This document shows positions 11,582-23,000 of a DNA stretch of 64,000 bases, one piece after another. The notes below the pieces were generated by a model that was not told the origin of the DNA, made no database searches, and saw only the letters and a program-made list of their open reading frames with translations. The stretch is from Blastomussa wellsi (lineage: Eukaryota > Cnidaria > Anthozoa > Scleractinia > Plerogyridae). Position numbers and translations under genes: made by a program. The number at the start of each line of letters is the position of its first letter. Position 1 is the stretch's first letter. The stretch lies in contig OX393561.1 of NCBI GenBank assembly GCA_947652115.1, forward strand, positions 40,832,508-40,896,507, given 5' to 3'.

Positions 11582-14500
11582 ATGATGAGCTTGGAAACTA
11601 TTTTCTTTCTCGGTTCCTTCCTCCTATGTATCCAGTGTCATCTGTACACTGATTCACACGTTGATGGCAGCTTCAGGCAGCGCTGCAAAGACGACACGTG
11701 CGTTACCGCTGATGGACCGTGTTTCATTCCGCGAGAGAAGGGCATTTTATCGCGCCTTGATGGAGTTAAAGTAAGTAACTGCTGAAAATGTTTTTCCTTC
11801 TCTATCCTTTTACAATTCAACGTTGTTTCAGTTCACTGATTTTTGTTTCACTTACTGTAGTCACTGTGTCAACAGAAATATTAAAATTAGAACCAGTCGT
11901 TTAATAAAGAAAATGGTTCACCCGGTTCAGAAGACTGGAAACATGATTTGTTGATATAGTAAGCCTCTATAGCTTGCCCTCTATGATACAGACATCGATC
12001 ACATTACTGTGATATATACACATGGGCGTACAATTACCGTATACGAATCTGCGCGCGTAAATAGAGCTTAGCTTATTGTTTAGTCTGTAAATGACTTTGT
12101 ATTTAAAATCAAAACTTACAGAACCAATACTCGGCCGGCGTTAGTATCGCGCCAAGTGTATAAAACGATACTGCTCGATACCGCGTTAGCATACTGTTGG
12201 TTTCGTAACAATCCACTAAACCCTGCAGGATAAAACATCAAATGAATTTATGTTTTAGCTATATATAAATTGGCAAACATAAATACAATAACTGAACTAC
12301 GAGATCCAGCTGTTTGAATTATGTGAAGTTGGCTGCTGGTTCCAGATAACACACAAAAATTAATGAGTGCGCAGGAGCGACTAATCAGTTATTAGTCAAC
12401 ATTTTGGCATACAGCTGATAATTATCTATTGTAATATGAAATTTTTTAAATAAAATACCTGATCATGTTTTGCAAAATAAGAAATACAACGGGAGTTTGA
12501 TTAAAACTATAAACAACGAAATTTAACTGAATCGCAGAAAAACTTAATGCAAATTATTCATGGTGAAATTTGGACAGCATTTTTGTAAACCCGGCGGCAA
12601 GAAGATCAAAGATTTAATGGTTTTTTGCTCTAGAAATTTTTTTAAAATTTTGAACCTGAAGATTTATACTCATTCGTTCGTTAGTTTCAGTGAGAATACA
12701 GTCACGTGATTTTATAAAGTCGAGGATTGGGTGGGTACTAATAATATTACCCGTTATTCTTCAGCTTGGACACAGACATGAAGTACATTTAGGACTCGAA
12801 AAGAAAGTATTGATCACTAGAGCTTTGAAACCGTTATTATTTGGTAAGTTTTTTGGCTCGTTAAGCATCTCAACTTTCCTTTTCGCGCGCTCTTTATAGG
12901 CGCTTGGGTTCAAATCCCATATAGGGCGCGTCGGAGGGAGATCGAGAGTTTAGGGTCTGGGCTTATACTGATCGAGCTACACTGTTAAAGTCCTTGTTCC
13001 CGTCTTTTCTTAGAAATCCCGAATTTCTTATCCGAAGAAGAATGTGACCATATCATAACACTGGCCAGTGAGAATGAATTGTTTAAAAGCGTCGCCAAAG
13101 GAGGTCTTACTGAGAGCGACACATGGAAGTACGACCCAAAACGTGAGTACCACTAAGTGAAGTTAGGTCTCGGCATAAAAAAATCTGAGATGCTACTGAC
13201 TGATTCCTAATTTGGCAAAAACCACTGTATTGCTGCTTTACCAGTTGAATGGCGCGAAGCTTTAACAGCAAGCTTCTATATGGAGGATGAGCCTTTTAAT
13301 ATACACGATGAGATCAAATTAAACTTAAATAAGCAAACTGTTCTAATAAAACAGCGGTTTCTAAGACTGTCTATAAGGAATTTCGAAATATGTCTTGGAA
13401 TGGAAAGAGTTTTACAGCCTGCCTTTTCGTGTTACCTTAGATACAAAGTCGCGTGAATTTCAGTATAAATTGCTTAACAGATGTCTTGTAACAAATGCTT
13501 TTTTATATAAAGTTGGAATCGCACAATCTCCGGCATGTTCCTTTTGTGGAGAAATGGATGAATCCCTTGAGCACCTTATTACATTTTGTCGTTATTCTAA
13601 GAATTTTTGGGCTGAAGTTATAAAATGGTTCGACAAACAAGGGATTAAAATCGCTAATCTTTCTGAAAAGGATATAATGTTTGGCATTGTAAGGCGTGAT
13701 GATGAATTATTTGTAAACCACGTTTTGCTAGTTGCCAAACAATACTTATATGATTGTAGACAAAGTAGTTCTTTACCTTCAATTAGAGTTTTTAATTTCA
13801 AAATTAAAATGACTTATCAACTTGAGACAATAATTGCCAAATCAAATAATAAACTGACATCTCACAATATAAAATGGGGCAAATATAAAACAAAATAATG
13901 TGCAATCCTGTACCTACTACTGTACATATGCTAATATCTAAACTAAATGCTATACAATGTGAAAAGATGGTTATGAAGGGATTTGTGTGTATATGTTTGT
14001 CTGTGTGTGAATTAATTATTATTATAATTTTTTTCTTTCTTTCTCTGTACTAACTTAAAGTGTATGTTTAAACTGTATGCTATAATCGGAAAATCAATAA
14101 ATATCATTAAAATACAAAAAAACCCCACTGTATAGAGTATTTTCACACAAGTGACAAGCGGCCATATTGGATTGCTGAAACAAAAGATGATATGACAATA
14201 GAATTAAATTCCCGGAGGATTGTTTTGGGACACCAATATGGCCGCCGTTTCTGTTTTGGGACACCAATATGGCCGCCGTGACGTCATGTGAAAACACTCT
14301 ATAAATTTAAAAAATAGCATGTCCCCTGCTGAACTGATTCGCACTATATCGAATGTTTATCAAAAATGTTTTGTCGTTTAATCCCGTATTAGTTTTCTGC
14401 TCCATTTCAGTTCGAGGATGTTAAGCAAAGGATCAAAACAGTTATAGCGTTTTCTCGCCATCTAATATTTTCCTCCAATTCAAATCTGGTCAGAGCCATG

Positions 14501-17500
14501 GTCAAATGCAAGGAGTAGGTCTAAAGCAAGCATTCAGTTTGGCTTCGCGTGGATTAAAGCATGCTAGTCGTGAAGTCTTGAACATCATTCAGAAAGCAGC
14601 TTAATAGAGACCTTGACATGTGTGGCATATATACAATATATCCTTCTTAAAAGTATATTTCTTTAAATTACTGTAGAACACCGATTACCTGAACCTCCCA
14701 GAAAACGAAAATTGGTTCGACAAATATTAATCGCTCACAAAATAGCAGTTTTGTACCGAGGGAAGCGAAACCATGATATGGCTTTTGGCTCCAGTTATCT
14801 CGCTGGTGCTTTCGAGAAATCGAGTGAGTGCACTCTACGCGCGTTGTGATCAGTATTTAATAAAAAAACTTTTTCACTGCAGTTTATGGAAAAGCAGACG
14901 GTCCGAAAGGATTGTATAAGAATTGGGATACTGACCAGGATGGAAAAATAACAGTTGACGAGGTGAGAATAGAAGTAATAGAAACTATTCCGTCTCTAAA
15001 ATCAACAAAAAGTAAAATAATAATAATAATAATAATCGTTTTTTTTTCTTTTTTGCTAACGTAGACGTCACATTAACAACCCAGAAAATAATATCCTCGC
15101 TAAGCAAAACATCACGTTATTTTTTGTTTTCAGATAAAAAGATTTGCAAAGAAATATCGATACCTTTACCTCACAGATGCAGAAGTGAAAAAAATGTAAG
15201 GCTTGATTAGCTTTCATCGCCCAGTCCGTATGTTGTATATACTGCCATGTCAAATACGTTAATACTAACACTTTAGTTTTATAAGTTTAGTTCCTGACCG
15301 ATTGGCCTGGTGCTAGAGGCGGGAAATGGCTGCCGTCTTGCAGTTAATTAATTATTTAAACCAGAACCGAGGTTGTTGCGAGTGCTTCGCCAAAACCTGT
15401 GGATATACTTTTGAGTTAAAACTACTTACATAAATTTTAGAGGAAAAATAGATTTAGAGTTCTTAAAAAAAATAAGTGCAGCAGTTTATTACGAGGGATG
15501 ATAATTGATATAAAGGATTTTTAGGCATTTCAAAGAGACTTGTCGAATAAAGATGGTTAATAAACTGAAGAAGTATATAAATGTGTTTTTTACAGGTTTC
15601 GTGATTTGCACTTACACGAGTTAGACGATGGTAAGTACGAGGACCAATGAACTGGAAAGGATATGGTTGATGTGTTACTCTTTGTCGGCGTTGACAGTCA
15701 ATTTCCCTGTTAAAGAACACGGACAAAGAAAATCGTCGCGAAACAGCTAATAATTTCGTTTGTTAGTAGCACAGCTGCACGGCCCTGGGGGGGGGGGGGG
15801 GGGGGAAGCACCCCCCAATTTTGGGCAACTTAGATCTTTTTAGGCAGCAAGAGAAATTTGGGCAAAGCAACTTGGGCAAAAAATTGCCCGTACGCGTACA
15901 CTTGTGGTTAGTAGCTTGATGTGGTACCCTTATTTATTGGTTTGAATCTCATTAGCCAACCTTCGTTAAGTAATTTAACGAGGTGAGCAAGAATACTGTG
16001 CCGTTTTGCCGATGGAAAGTAAATCTTAAAATAACGTTAATGGCCTGTTTACTGGAACCAACTACATGCTTTGCCTTTCGAAACTTGTAATTACAGATTT
16101 CAGAAATTATTCTTTACGTAAACATTATTCTCACTCATGGGTTGGCGGGAATTCCATATTTGGAACCTTCGACGTTAGATTTCTTCAGTCCTCGAACATA
16201 TACATCTTAAATAGCTTATTATAATGACTTAGGCATGCGTTGTATATTTAGGCGTGGTTACTCAAGACGAGTTTCAGGAGATGAACACGCTTCTGATTGA
16301 CAGCTACGTGTATGAAATGGGACGGAGCCATCCGCGTCACAGAGAAAGGTTCAGTGAACAAACATGGCTCACACAGGAACACGAGGACGGGATTCTTCAA
16401 GACATTCGCTTGAGGTGAAAACAAATAAATATTAAGTGGATCTTCAATTTGAGACTTTCCTGCTTTTTTAGCAAACAAGCACTAAAATTATTATTAAGTG
16501 ACTTTCCCTAATACTCAACATGTGCCTCGAACATCACGATGAGGATATAAAGTAAATTGGTGAAGGAAGGTGGGGGGGGGGGGGGGGGGGATTATTAGTG
16601 TTTAGCTATTTTTACAATCCGCAAACCGGACAACCTTGAAAAAGTCAGCCTGTTTTTTTACTCCTTTTATAGCTTCAGTACATTGGCATAGTAATTTGTA
16701 ATCAGTAGTGACTTAGTGGGGATTTATATACCTTTTTGGCCTTATACTTTTCACATGGACGATCAGACATTTGGTGGGCAAGAATATATGGATCGATCAC
16801 CAGTGCATCAATTTCGTCCTATTTCCACTTTTCTCATTTTAATTGTTGTATTTCTTTCTAACAAGTGATAACATGCATTCACCATTTTTCGTTTCTCAGA
16901 GTACAAGCCATTACAAAACTTCCTGATGAGATCATTTATGGGAGTGAGTATTTGCAGGTAAGGCTTCAATTAGACCATACACCGCCTGTCTTACGCTCGC
17001 ACAGGTGAACCTTTCATCACTACTACTAACTTGCGAGTTTTATGAACAAATCATATCAAAGATTCTATCAGAAACAGCTTATCAGCTTCTACTATACCTT
17101 TTAGTTGAACTCACTCTTATTTCAACTAAAATTTTGAACGCTTTGTGCTGCATTCAATTTGCCGTTTCGGCTAAAACAATTAGACTATCTCGCCCTCGTT
17201 TCTGTGAGTGATGGTAATCTCGGCTGTTCCTCTTTGGCAATTCGCTCATAGAAAACTCGGATCAGAAGTCTAATTGCTAAATGTACTATGATGAAATCGA
17301 ACACAGATATAACACTGCAGACAGAATTGAAGCAATCAAAGCTTTATAGGATAAATGTTCCTCAATTAAAGAAACCCGAAAATTTCAAGACTTTCACTTG
17401 ATTTGAACTGGTGGATATGATTTCTCAAAAGTATACGAACTTCACGGATAGCGCTGTTTCGTCCCCCGTCAGTTCAGTTCAATCATAGCCATGTGATTGT

Positions 17501-18548
17501 ACTTTGCAGGTTGTTCGTTATGGGGTAGACGGACATTACCACGCCCACTTGGATAGCGAAACTCACGAACGTCCCGAGATCCCTTGCTGTCATCAGACTC
17601 CAAATGCTGGAATGGACGATGAAAGTAAATGCAAGCTATGCAGGTATGTATTTTCGTCACCTGCCAGCCTCGCACTGTAGCATTTAAAGGAGCTATGTTT
17701 GCCAAGGAAGGAAAACACCAAAGGAGTGATGACAAACCAAAAAGGAACAAGGATGGCTAAGGATGAGGAGGATTGAAACGGATTGTAAATGACGATTTTG
17801 TTGACCTTTAATTTGTTAACATTAACTCCCCATATATGCATAAGACACGGAAAATAACAATCCGCTCAAAGAAGTTCAGTTGTCAATAACGATAATAACG
17901 ATTGACTATTTTTCAGGTATGTTACATTCCTCTATTTCTTAAATGAGCCCACAGAAGGTGGAGAAACGGCATTCCCGATGGCTGACAACGCAACTTTTGC
18001 GAAAGAGGTTAGTTTTTCTCTCGGGTCATCTTGCTTATGATCTAGGCATCTTTACCCTGCGAAGTATTAGCCCCTTCTTCATTTTCACACATAGCCGGCA
18101 TCGGGCTATGAGTACTATCTTCTTTTATTAGAATTGTATGACGCTCGCGGAAAGTGAAATCTATAAAAAGCCATCGTCGTTTTAATTCGATTCTTCGGCA
18201 TATGCTATCGGCAAAAGTTAATTAACGTTAGATTTTTGTGTTGTGCAGAATTTCGCGAACATACGTTCCAAGCAAGACCTTTACAACTTGAGTGAATTCT
18301 GTCACAAGTCAAATCTCGTGGTGAAGCCCAAAAAAGGAACAGCTATCATGTGGTATAATCACTTTATGGACCCGAACAGTGGCTGGCTGGGGAAGATGGA
18401 CGAATATTCAATCCACGGAGGATGCGCAGTCAAGAAAGGAATTAAATGGATTGCAAACAACTGGATCACTGCTCCTTACAAGAGTCGCGCGCATGTTCCA
18501 AGTCAATACATACTAGGTCCGGATATTTATTTCACTGAAGACTATTAA
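11582..18548 (+). CDS. Prolyl 4-hydroxylase, P4HTM-like, gene A (11 exons, 439 aa)
   Basis: This is a Fe(II)- and 2-oxoglutarate-dependent prolyl 4-hydroxylase of the transmembrane-P4H type, expected in the secretory pathway. I read exons 11582-11770, 12765-12843, 13014-13142, 14883-14962, 15134-15195, 15596-15630, 16252-16414, 16900-16957, 17510-17643, 17917-18007 and 18249-18548. All have GT-AG borders and compatible phases, giving 1320 nt. Residues 1-20 look like a cleaved signal peptide, unlike vertebrate P4HTM, which has a membrane anchor. A canonical EF-hand loop (DTDQDGKITVDE) is at about 148-159 and a weaker one (ELDDGVVTQDEF) follows. Iron ligands are H278 and D280 in HYHAHLD and H396 in SIHGGC; K406, ten residues on, should bind 2-oxoglutarate. 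A likely polyadenylation signal AATAAA is at 18789. Gene A faces gene B tail to tail. The substrate is unknown. Confidence 0.88.
12893..12928 (+). tRNA. tRNA-Lys 3'-half fragment in intron 2 of gene A
   Basis: The string CTTGGGTTCAAATCCCATAT followed by AGGGCG matches the T-arm and acceptor end of the tRNA-Lys at 8500-8572 (box B GGTTCAAATCC). The 5' half (D-arm and anticodon arm) is absent, so this is not a functional tRNA. It may be a retroposed tRNA 3' end or the remnant of a tRNA-derived element. Confidence 0.5.
13231..14124 (+). mobile_element. 5'-truncated LINE (L1-like) in intron 3 of gene A
   Basis: The insert carries the extreme C-terminal part of a LINE ORF2 protein, a 3' UTR and an end reading AATAAATATC then AATACAAAAAAA. 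A 9-bp direct repeat CCACTGTAT lies at 13222-13230 and 14125-14133 and is the likely target-site duplication. Severe 5' truncation, an A-rich 3' end and a target duplication are what target-primed reverse transcription leaves. It adds about 0.9 kb to the intron and is in the same orientation as the host gene. The right direct repeat touches the left end of the adjacent MITE, so the duplication call is good but not certain. Confidence 0.75.
13296..13898 (+). pseudogene. LINE ORF2 C-terminal fragment (zinc-binding RVT end), frameshifted
   Basis: Downstream of about 13395 the frame reads LEWKEFYSLPFRVT, then REFQYKLLNR, and ACSFCGEMDESLEHLITFC. That last string is the Cys-x2-Cys ... His-x3-4-Cys zinc-binding segment (zf-RVT) found after the reverse transcriptase of L1-type LINEs. 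Upstream, a recognisable continuation (KTVYKEFRNMSWN) lies in another frame, and the in-frame track has a stop at 13374, so there is at least one single-base frameshift near 13395. No endonuclease or RT catalytic core remains. The fragment ends at TAA 13896-13898. Confidence 0.75.
14131..14303. mobile_element. Short MITE with TATAGAGT ends, intron 3 of gene A
   Basis: The left end TATAGAGTATTTTCACA and right end TGTGAAAACACTCTATA are inverted complements, with inner GTGAC/GTGAC extension. TA at each edge suits a Tc1/mariner-type target duplication. Inside, a block of about 29 bp (GTTTTGGGACACCAATATGG plus CCGCCGT) is present twice in tandem. There is no coding content. It directly abuts the 3' end of the LINE fragment. 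Confidence 0.65.
15785..15806 (+). repeat. Poly-G tract in intron 6 of gene A
   Basis: An uninterrupted run of about 20 G residues lies in intron 6, and a second run of similar length is at about 16572-16590 in intron 7. Neither is close to a splice site. Such runs can form G-quadruplexes in RNA and are prone to length error in sequencing, so exact lengths should not be trusted. Confidence 0.8.
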
Positions 18549-20037
18549 CTCGTAAACACCTGAGCTGCAGACTTCAATACCAAACGGGCAAATCTCTCCT
18601 TCGCAGAGGGTAGCTCTTTGTTTACGTACAGGCTGGAGAGTGGGGAGAGGTAAAAGAAAGCGCGTGTAGCCTGGCGAGAGGGGAAAATGAATTTCTTTCT
18701 TCCCATCGTCCACCGCGTTCTCCCATTTTTTTTTTAATTTTCCCTTTTCCCCCTTTCACTCTGGTTCTGCGGAGGAGGGTGTGTTGCCAATAAACAGTGG
18801 AAAATCCAAAACAGAAAACATACGGGCTGATCGTTTAGAAATTACTTTCACCCTCATCCTCCTTTGACGGTGTAATCTCACATGATCCAGTATCAGATTT
18901 GCCTCAAGAGACTGAATGTCAGGAAGCGACAATTTCCATACATGATCTATTAATTAAAAATATTTTTCTCGTACACAACGAGACGAATTATTTTATAAAA
19001 TAAAGAAGAATTAACCGTTGTTTTGATTCCTTTAATCCTGACCAAAAGCAACACCCCCACCTCCATATGGTCCACATTCCTCAAACATGTGGAAAGGTTC
19101 ATCCCAATTTGCAATCGACAAAAGCTGGGGACAAACATCTAATATACACGGCAAAATTTTCTTTTAGTTTAACTTCCTAGCTTGAATACTGACTCACAAG
19201 TCAACCAATCCTATTAAAAGCTTTCCCATCACATATAACATTCACCACTCAGTTAAAATTCAAGCTGGACTTCGAATGCAAACGTTTTTCCGGCAGTGTT
19301 GCTTTGATCTGCGTTCGCAGGCTAAATTCAAGCCTGTTCAAACCTGCGCTATCCATCTTGCCTGATCAGTATCAAAAGTCTCTGAAATTAAATTCCTTCT
19401 ATTTCAATCCTTTATGTGCTCTCGTGCTTTTTACTTTTCTTGTTTCAACCACTTGACGGCACTTTTTTCTCAGGTGCATAATCATCTCTTTGATTCACTG
19501 CCGGAAACTCAGTGTCACTGGGGCCTTAGTGTTTTCGCTCAGTAAGTGAAAGCCCGCTGGTAAAGTCAAAAACGCCTTTTGAGCTTCAATCCATACAGTA
19601 TTTTAGATTTATCTCAGACTAAATGGCAAAGAACACAGCTGTATGTACACCACACCTAGCCCGCATGTATCCGTTTTAGCCTATTTCCGCACTCTTCCGT
19701 GTAACGAAATAGGAAAGCGGTTGATTACGAAAGTGAGTGCTAGTATTGAAATTTCCCTAGTTGTTCAAAGGGTGTATGGAGTAAAACACTATTCGCCAGA
19801 TAAATCTTTATACAGTGGATAATCGTTGACAAAACAGACTACACTGTCCATAGCGATTTAGGCAGTGGATCATGCATTATACCCATTGAGCAACCAGCCG
19901 TTACGGAACCTTACGAAAATTACGGATTCAACTTGATCGGAAATAAAATTACATCATTTGCTAAACTTTATAAATAGTTTTTTTTCTTGCGGTAAAAGTT
20001 CTTTTAATAGAATATTTACAAGCCCATGATATGTGTT
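18549..20037. other. Convergent intergenic region between hydroxylase genes A and B
   Basis: The region holds the 3' flanks of two converging genes. AATAAA at 18789 fits gene A, and an ATTAAA variant on the minus strand near 20007 could serve gene B. I see no other gene, RNA or element. Confidence 0.5.
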
Positions 20038-23000
20038 CTAAATGATATCAAACTTTCCAAGCCACGAACTCGGAAGATGAGCTCCATCTTTGTAAGGCGC
20101 TGTTATCCATAGATTGGCGATCCATTTTTCCCCTTTCAGGATATCACATCCTCCATGTAGACTGTATTCGTCCCTTGCACCCATCCAGCCACTTTCTTCA
20201 TCTAAATAGTGATTGTACCACATTATAGCTGTTCCTCTGCGTGGTCTGATCACCAAGCCCTGGTGGCAGTTGTGGCTGAGGTTAAAATAGTCTAGGTCAC
20301 CACGGCTTGAAGTCACGAACTAATGAAATTTAAAAGAACAACTATTTGGTATCAGCTGCAATTGCGTAGTTTCATTCGTTTAGGGTTATAGTTCTTCGAG
20401 AAAATACAGGAAAACGTCTAAGGGCAACAAAAATGGCATCTTTTATTATAACAACTACGCTTTCATATAACGAGGTTAAAGAAAAAGCGGTATAGTGAAC
20501 TATTATTTCAAGGACACGCGTTGGAAATGAGCTGGTCGATAGCCAACGAGGCGAGTGTGGCTGCAACTATCTCATATTCAACAAGCGCGATAATCATTGT
20601 AATAATTGTTTCGAGGTGATTGAAACATCCGCAGATCTAGAATTGCAATATTTGAGCTCCTCGATTGATTGACGCGTGCGCCTACGTAGCTATTTGTGTT
20701 CCATGGTATATGAGCTCATATTATATGGCCTGTAACCAGTCCAAAACTCGAAGAATTATAATTTACCATGGCTAGGTAACCTTCCAGAGACCGCGAATGG
20801 CATACATAGTAGATTTTATCCAAAATGGCGGCCGATGAATTATTCTTTTATATGATGTTAAATGGCCCTCCTTATCTGGAAAATTCAAAAGAATGTTTAC
20901 TCGAAAATGAAGCTAATAGGGCCAGTTTATTTGTGTATAAATCAGCGGCCATTTTGGGATAGGGTGTATGATATTTGTTCATATTCTTTATCTCGTAACC
21001 CGCTACAGTTTGATTATAGTATAAATTATCTGAAATAATTACCTCTAGGTTACGAGTGGTGTTGTCTGCCATCGGGAATGCCGTCTCTCCACCTTCCTCC
21101 ACGTCATTCAGGTAATAAAGGACTGTGACGTATCTAATGAAATCCCAAGATAACAAGATGGATGAATTAAAAGATTCGTATTTCAGTGTGAACCGCGGTG
21201 TTCTCTTAGTGATTAGTTTATTCTATTTGGGTCCAGATCCTAGGTCTCTTTTAGAGCTTTGTTCTTCCTAAAAGTACCAGTACGTGAATATTATTTTTTT
21301 CCATCAGCGGCTGTGCTTGGTTGAGCAATTTCTTTGTTGTTTGGGGTTGCTGTTGTTGCAAAAGCGCTCCAATGGGCAACAAGAAAAACTGACAACGACA
21401 ACAAATGAAAGAATGGAGATGTAAAACGATCGTGTATATCTGCAACGAGATACCCCAATGTCCACAAATAATACTGAAACTTGAAAGCATCCTTACCTAC
21501 AAAGCCTACAACCCTCGCCTTTTAGGAAAGCCCCTACCACATCTTCATGAAGATGACAGCAATTTTTGTCCATTCTCTTTTCTGTTTCAGAATCAAAGTG
21601 GGCGTGGTAGTGACCATACTTCCCATAACGAACAACCTAGTGACAGACAAGCTTGTTTTTCTCGGTTATCATGGTTTACACCAATTACGGTATTAAAAAG
21701 TAAAGTTTTTTCATGTATAAAGTAACAAAGGATGAAATTACACGGTTTAATTATCCAGATTAGAAACATATGTCAAACCCGACTGAACGAAATACATTCT
21801 CCTGCTATAGATACAAAAAATATTTTTAACTTATTTCCATTAACTAGCTAGGCAACCCCAGACATTTGGTGTCATTTAGTATCACCCATACAGTCGCGAT
21901 GTAATAAACCTCAAAGTGTTTCTGCCCATGTCCATTTGCAGGTAGTCTCGACCAGGCTGTGAAATGCTCTGTTACCTGAATTCTTTCACTTCCGTAGATG
22001 ATTTCTCGAGGAAGTCTGGTAAGTTCAACAATTCTGAAAAATTGAAGACGAAAGTAATAGTTTAGGCGTTTATAACTCCTTGTATAAAGGCTGATTTTCA
22101 GCACGAAAACAAAGAGTTTCTCGAGAGTGGCCTATTCGTAGAAGGTGGGGTGAAAAAACTGGCCAACGCCTCGACCTCGTCCCCGCATTTTTGCTTCTTA
22201 TCCAGTGACGTACGTTCGCGAAGCACTTCTGGTATAGACTTTTAATTATTTAGCCTGGAAATCATACCTTTCTGTGACGTTATCTAAAACTGGATCTCTC
22301 AAGGCTCTCTGGTTTATCCAAGTCTGATCGCTATATCGTGATCTGTGCAATGGGTGTGACAAAGCTGTTGCAGATAGCAAGTCCATTAATCCCAAGGAAT
22401 TCATGGTTTTGAATTCTTCAAGCGTTGCATACCCTTGAAAAAAAATTGAATAGTTGATATTTTCATAATAACGACAAATCGTGCCGGTTACTGAGCTTTC
22501 CGACTACCGATCATGTCTCTGCTTGCATATATACATATAATTTGGTTTTATCAACTGGGTTGATAATGTCAATTGGCCACCGTAAAGAGATTCAAGTGCT
22601 GACGTTTCGAGCGAAAACCTCTGCTAGCTATACAGAATACCCCGGTTCCAGAAGTTTTCTCGTTTTATAATTCTTAACCAAAGGACCGCGAAGCTGTATG
22701 CTCGATTACCAGCCGGTTCGTGACGGCTTACTTAGCTTCAGAAGAGAAAGAAACAGAAAACCTCTGCTAGCTATACAGTTAATATAATATACTCTAATAT
22801 ATTTCAGGTTATAGTTAATTACTAGTATAGAGAACTTTATATACCATCGTCCAATTCCGTCACGTTTATACTGTGAAGCCTGAAAAGTGAAGAAAATTGA
22901 ATATTTATTAACATTGCATGAGGGGAAAAAGGCCAAAAAAAATGAAAGACGAATTAGTGTAGAAGAAAGTCAACATGGCCTATTCAAAATGTTTTGAAAT

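Noticed and set aside
22613..22779. Direct repeat AAAACCTCTGCTAGCTATAC flanking about 120 bp as a target duplication
   Set aside because: At 22-23 bp it is long for a known duplication and the enclosed DNA has no element-like ends; it may be a local tandem duplication.
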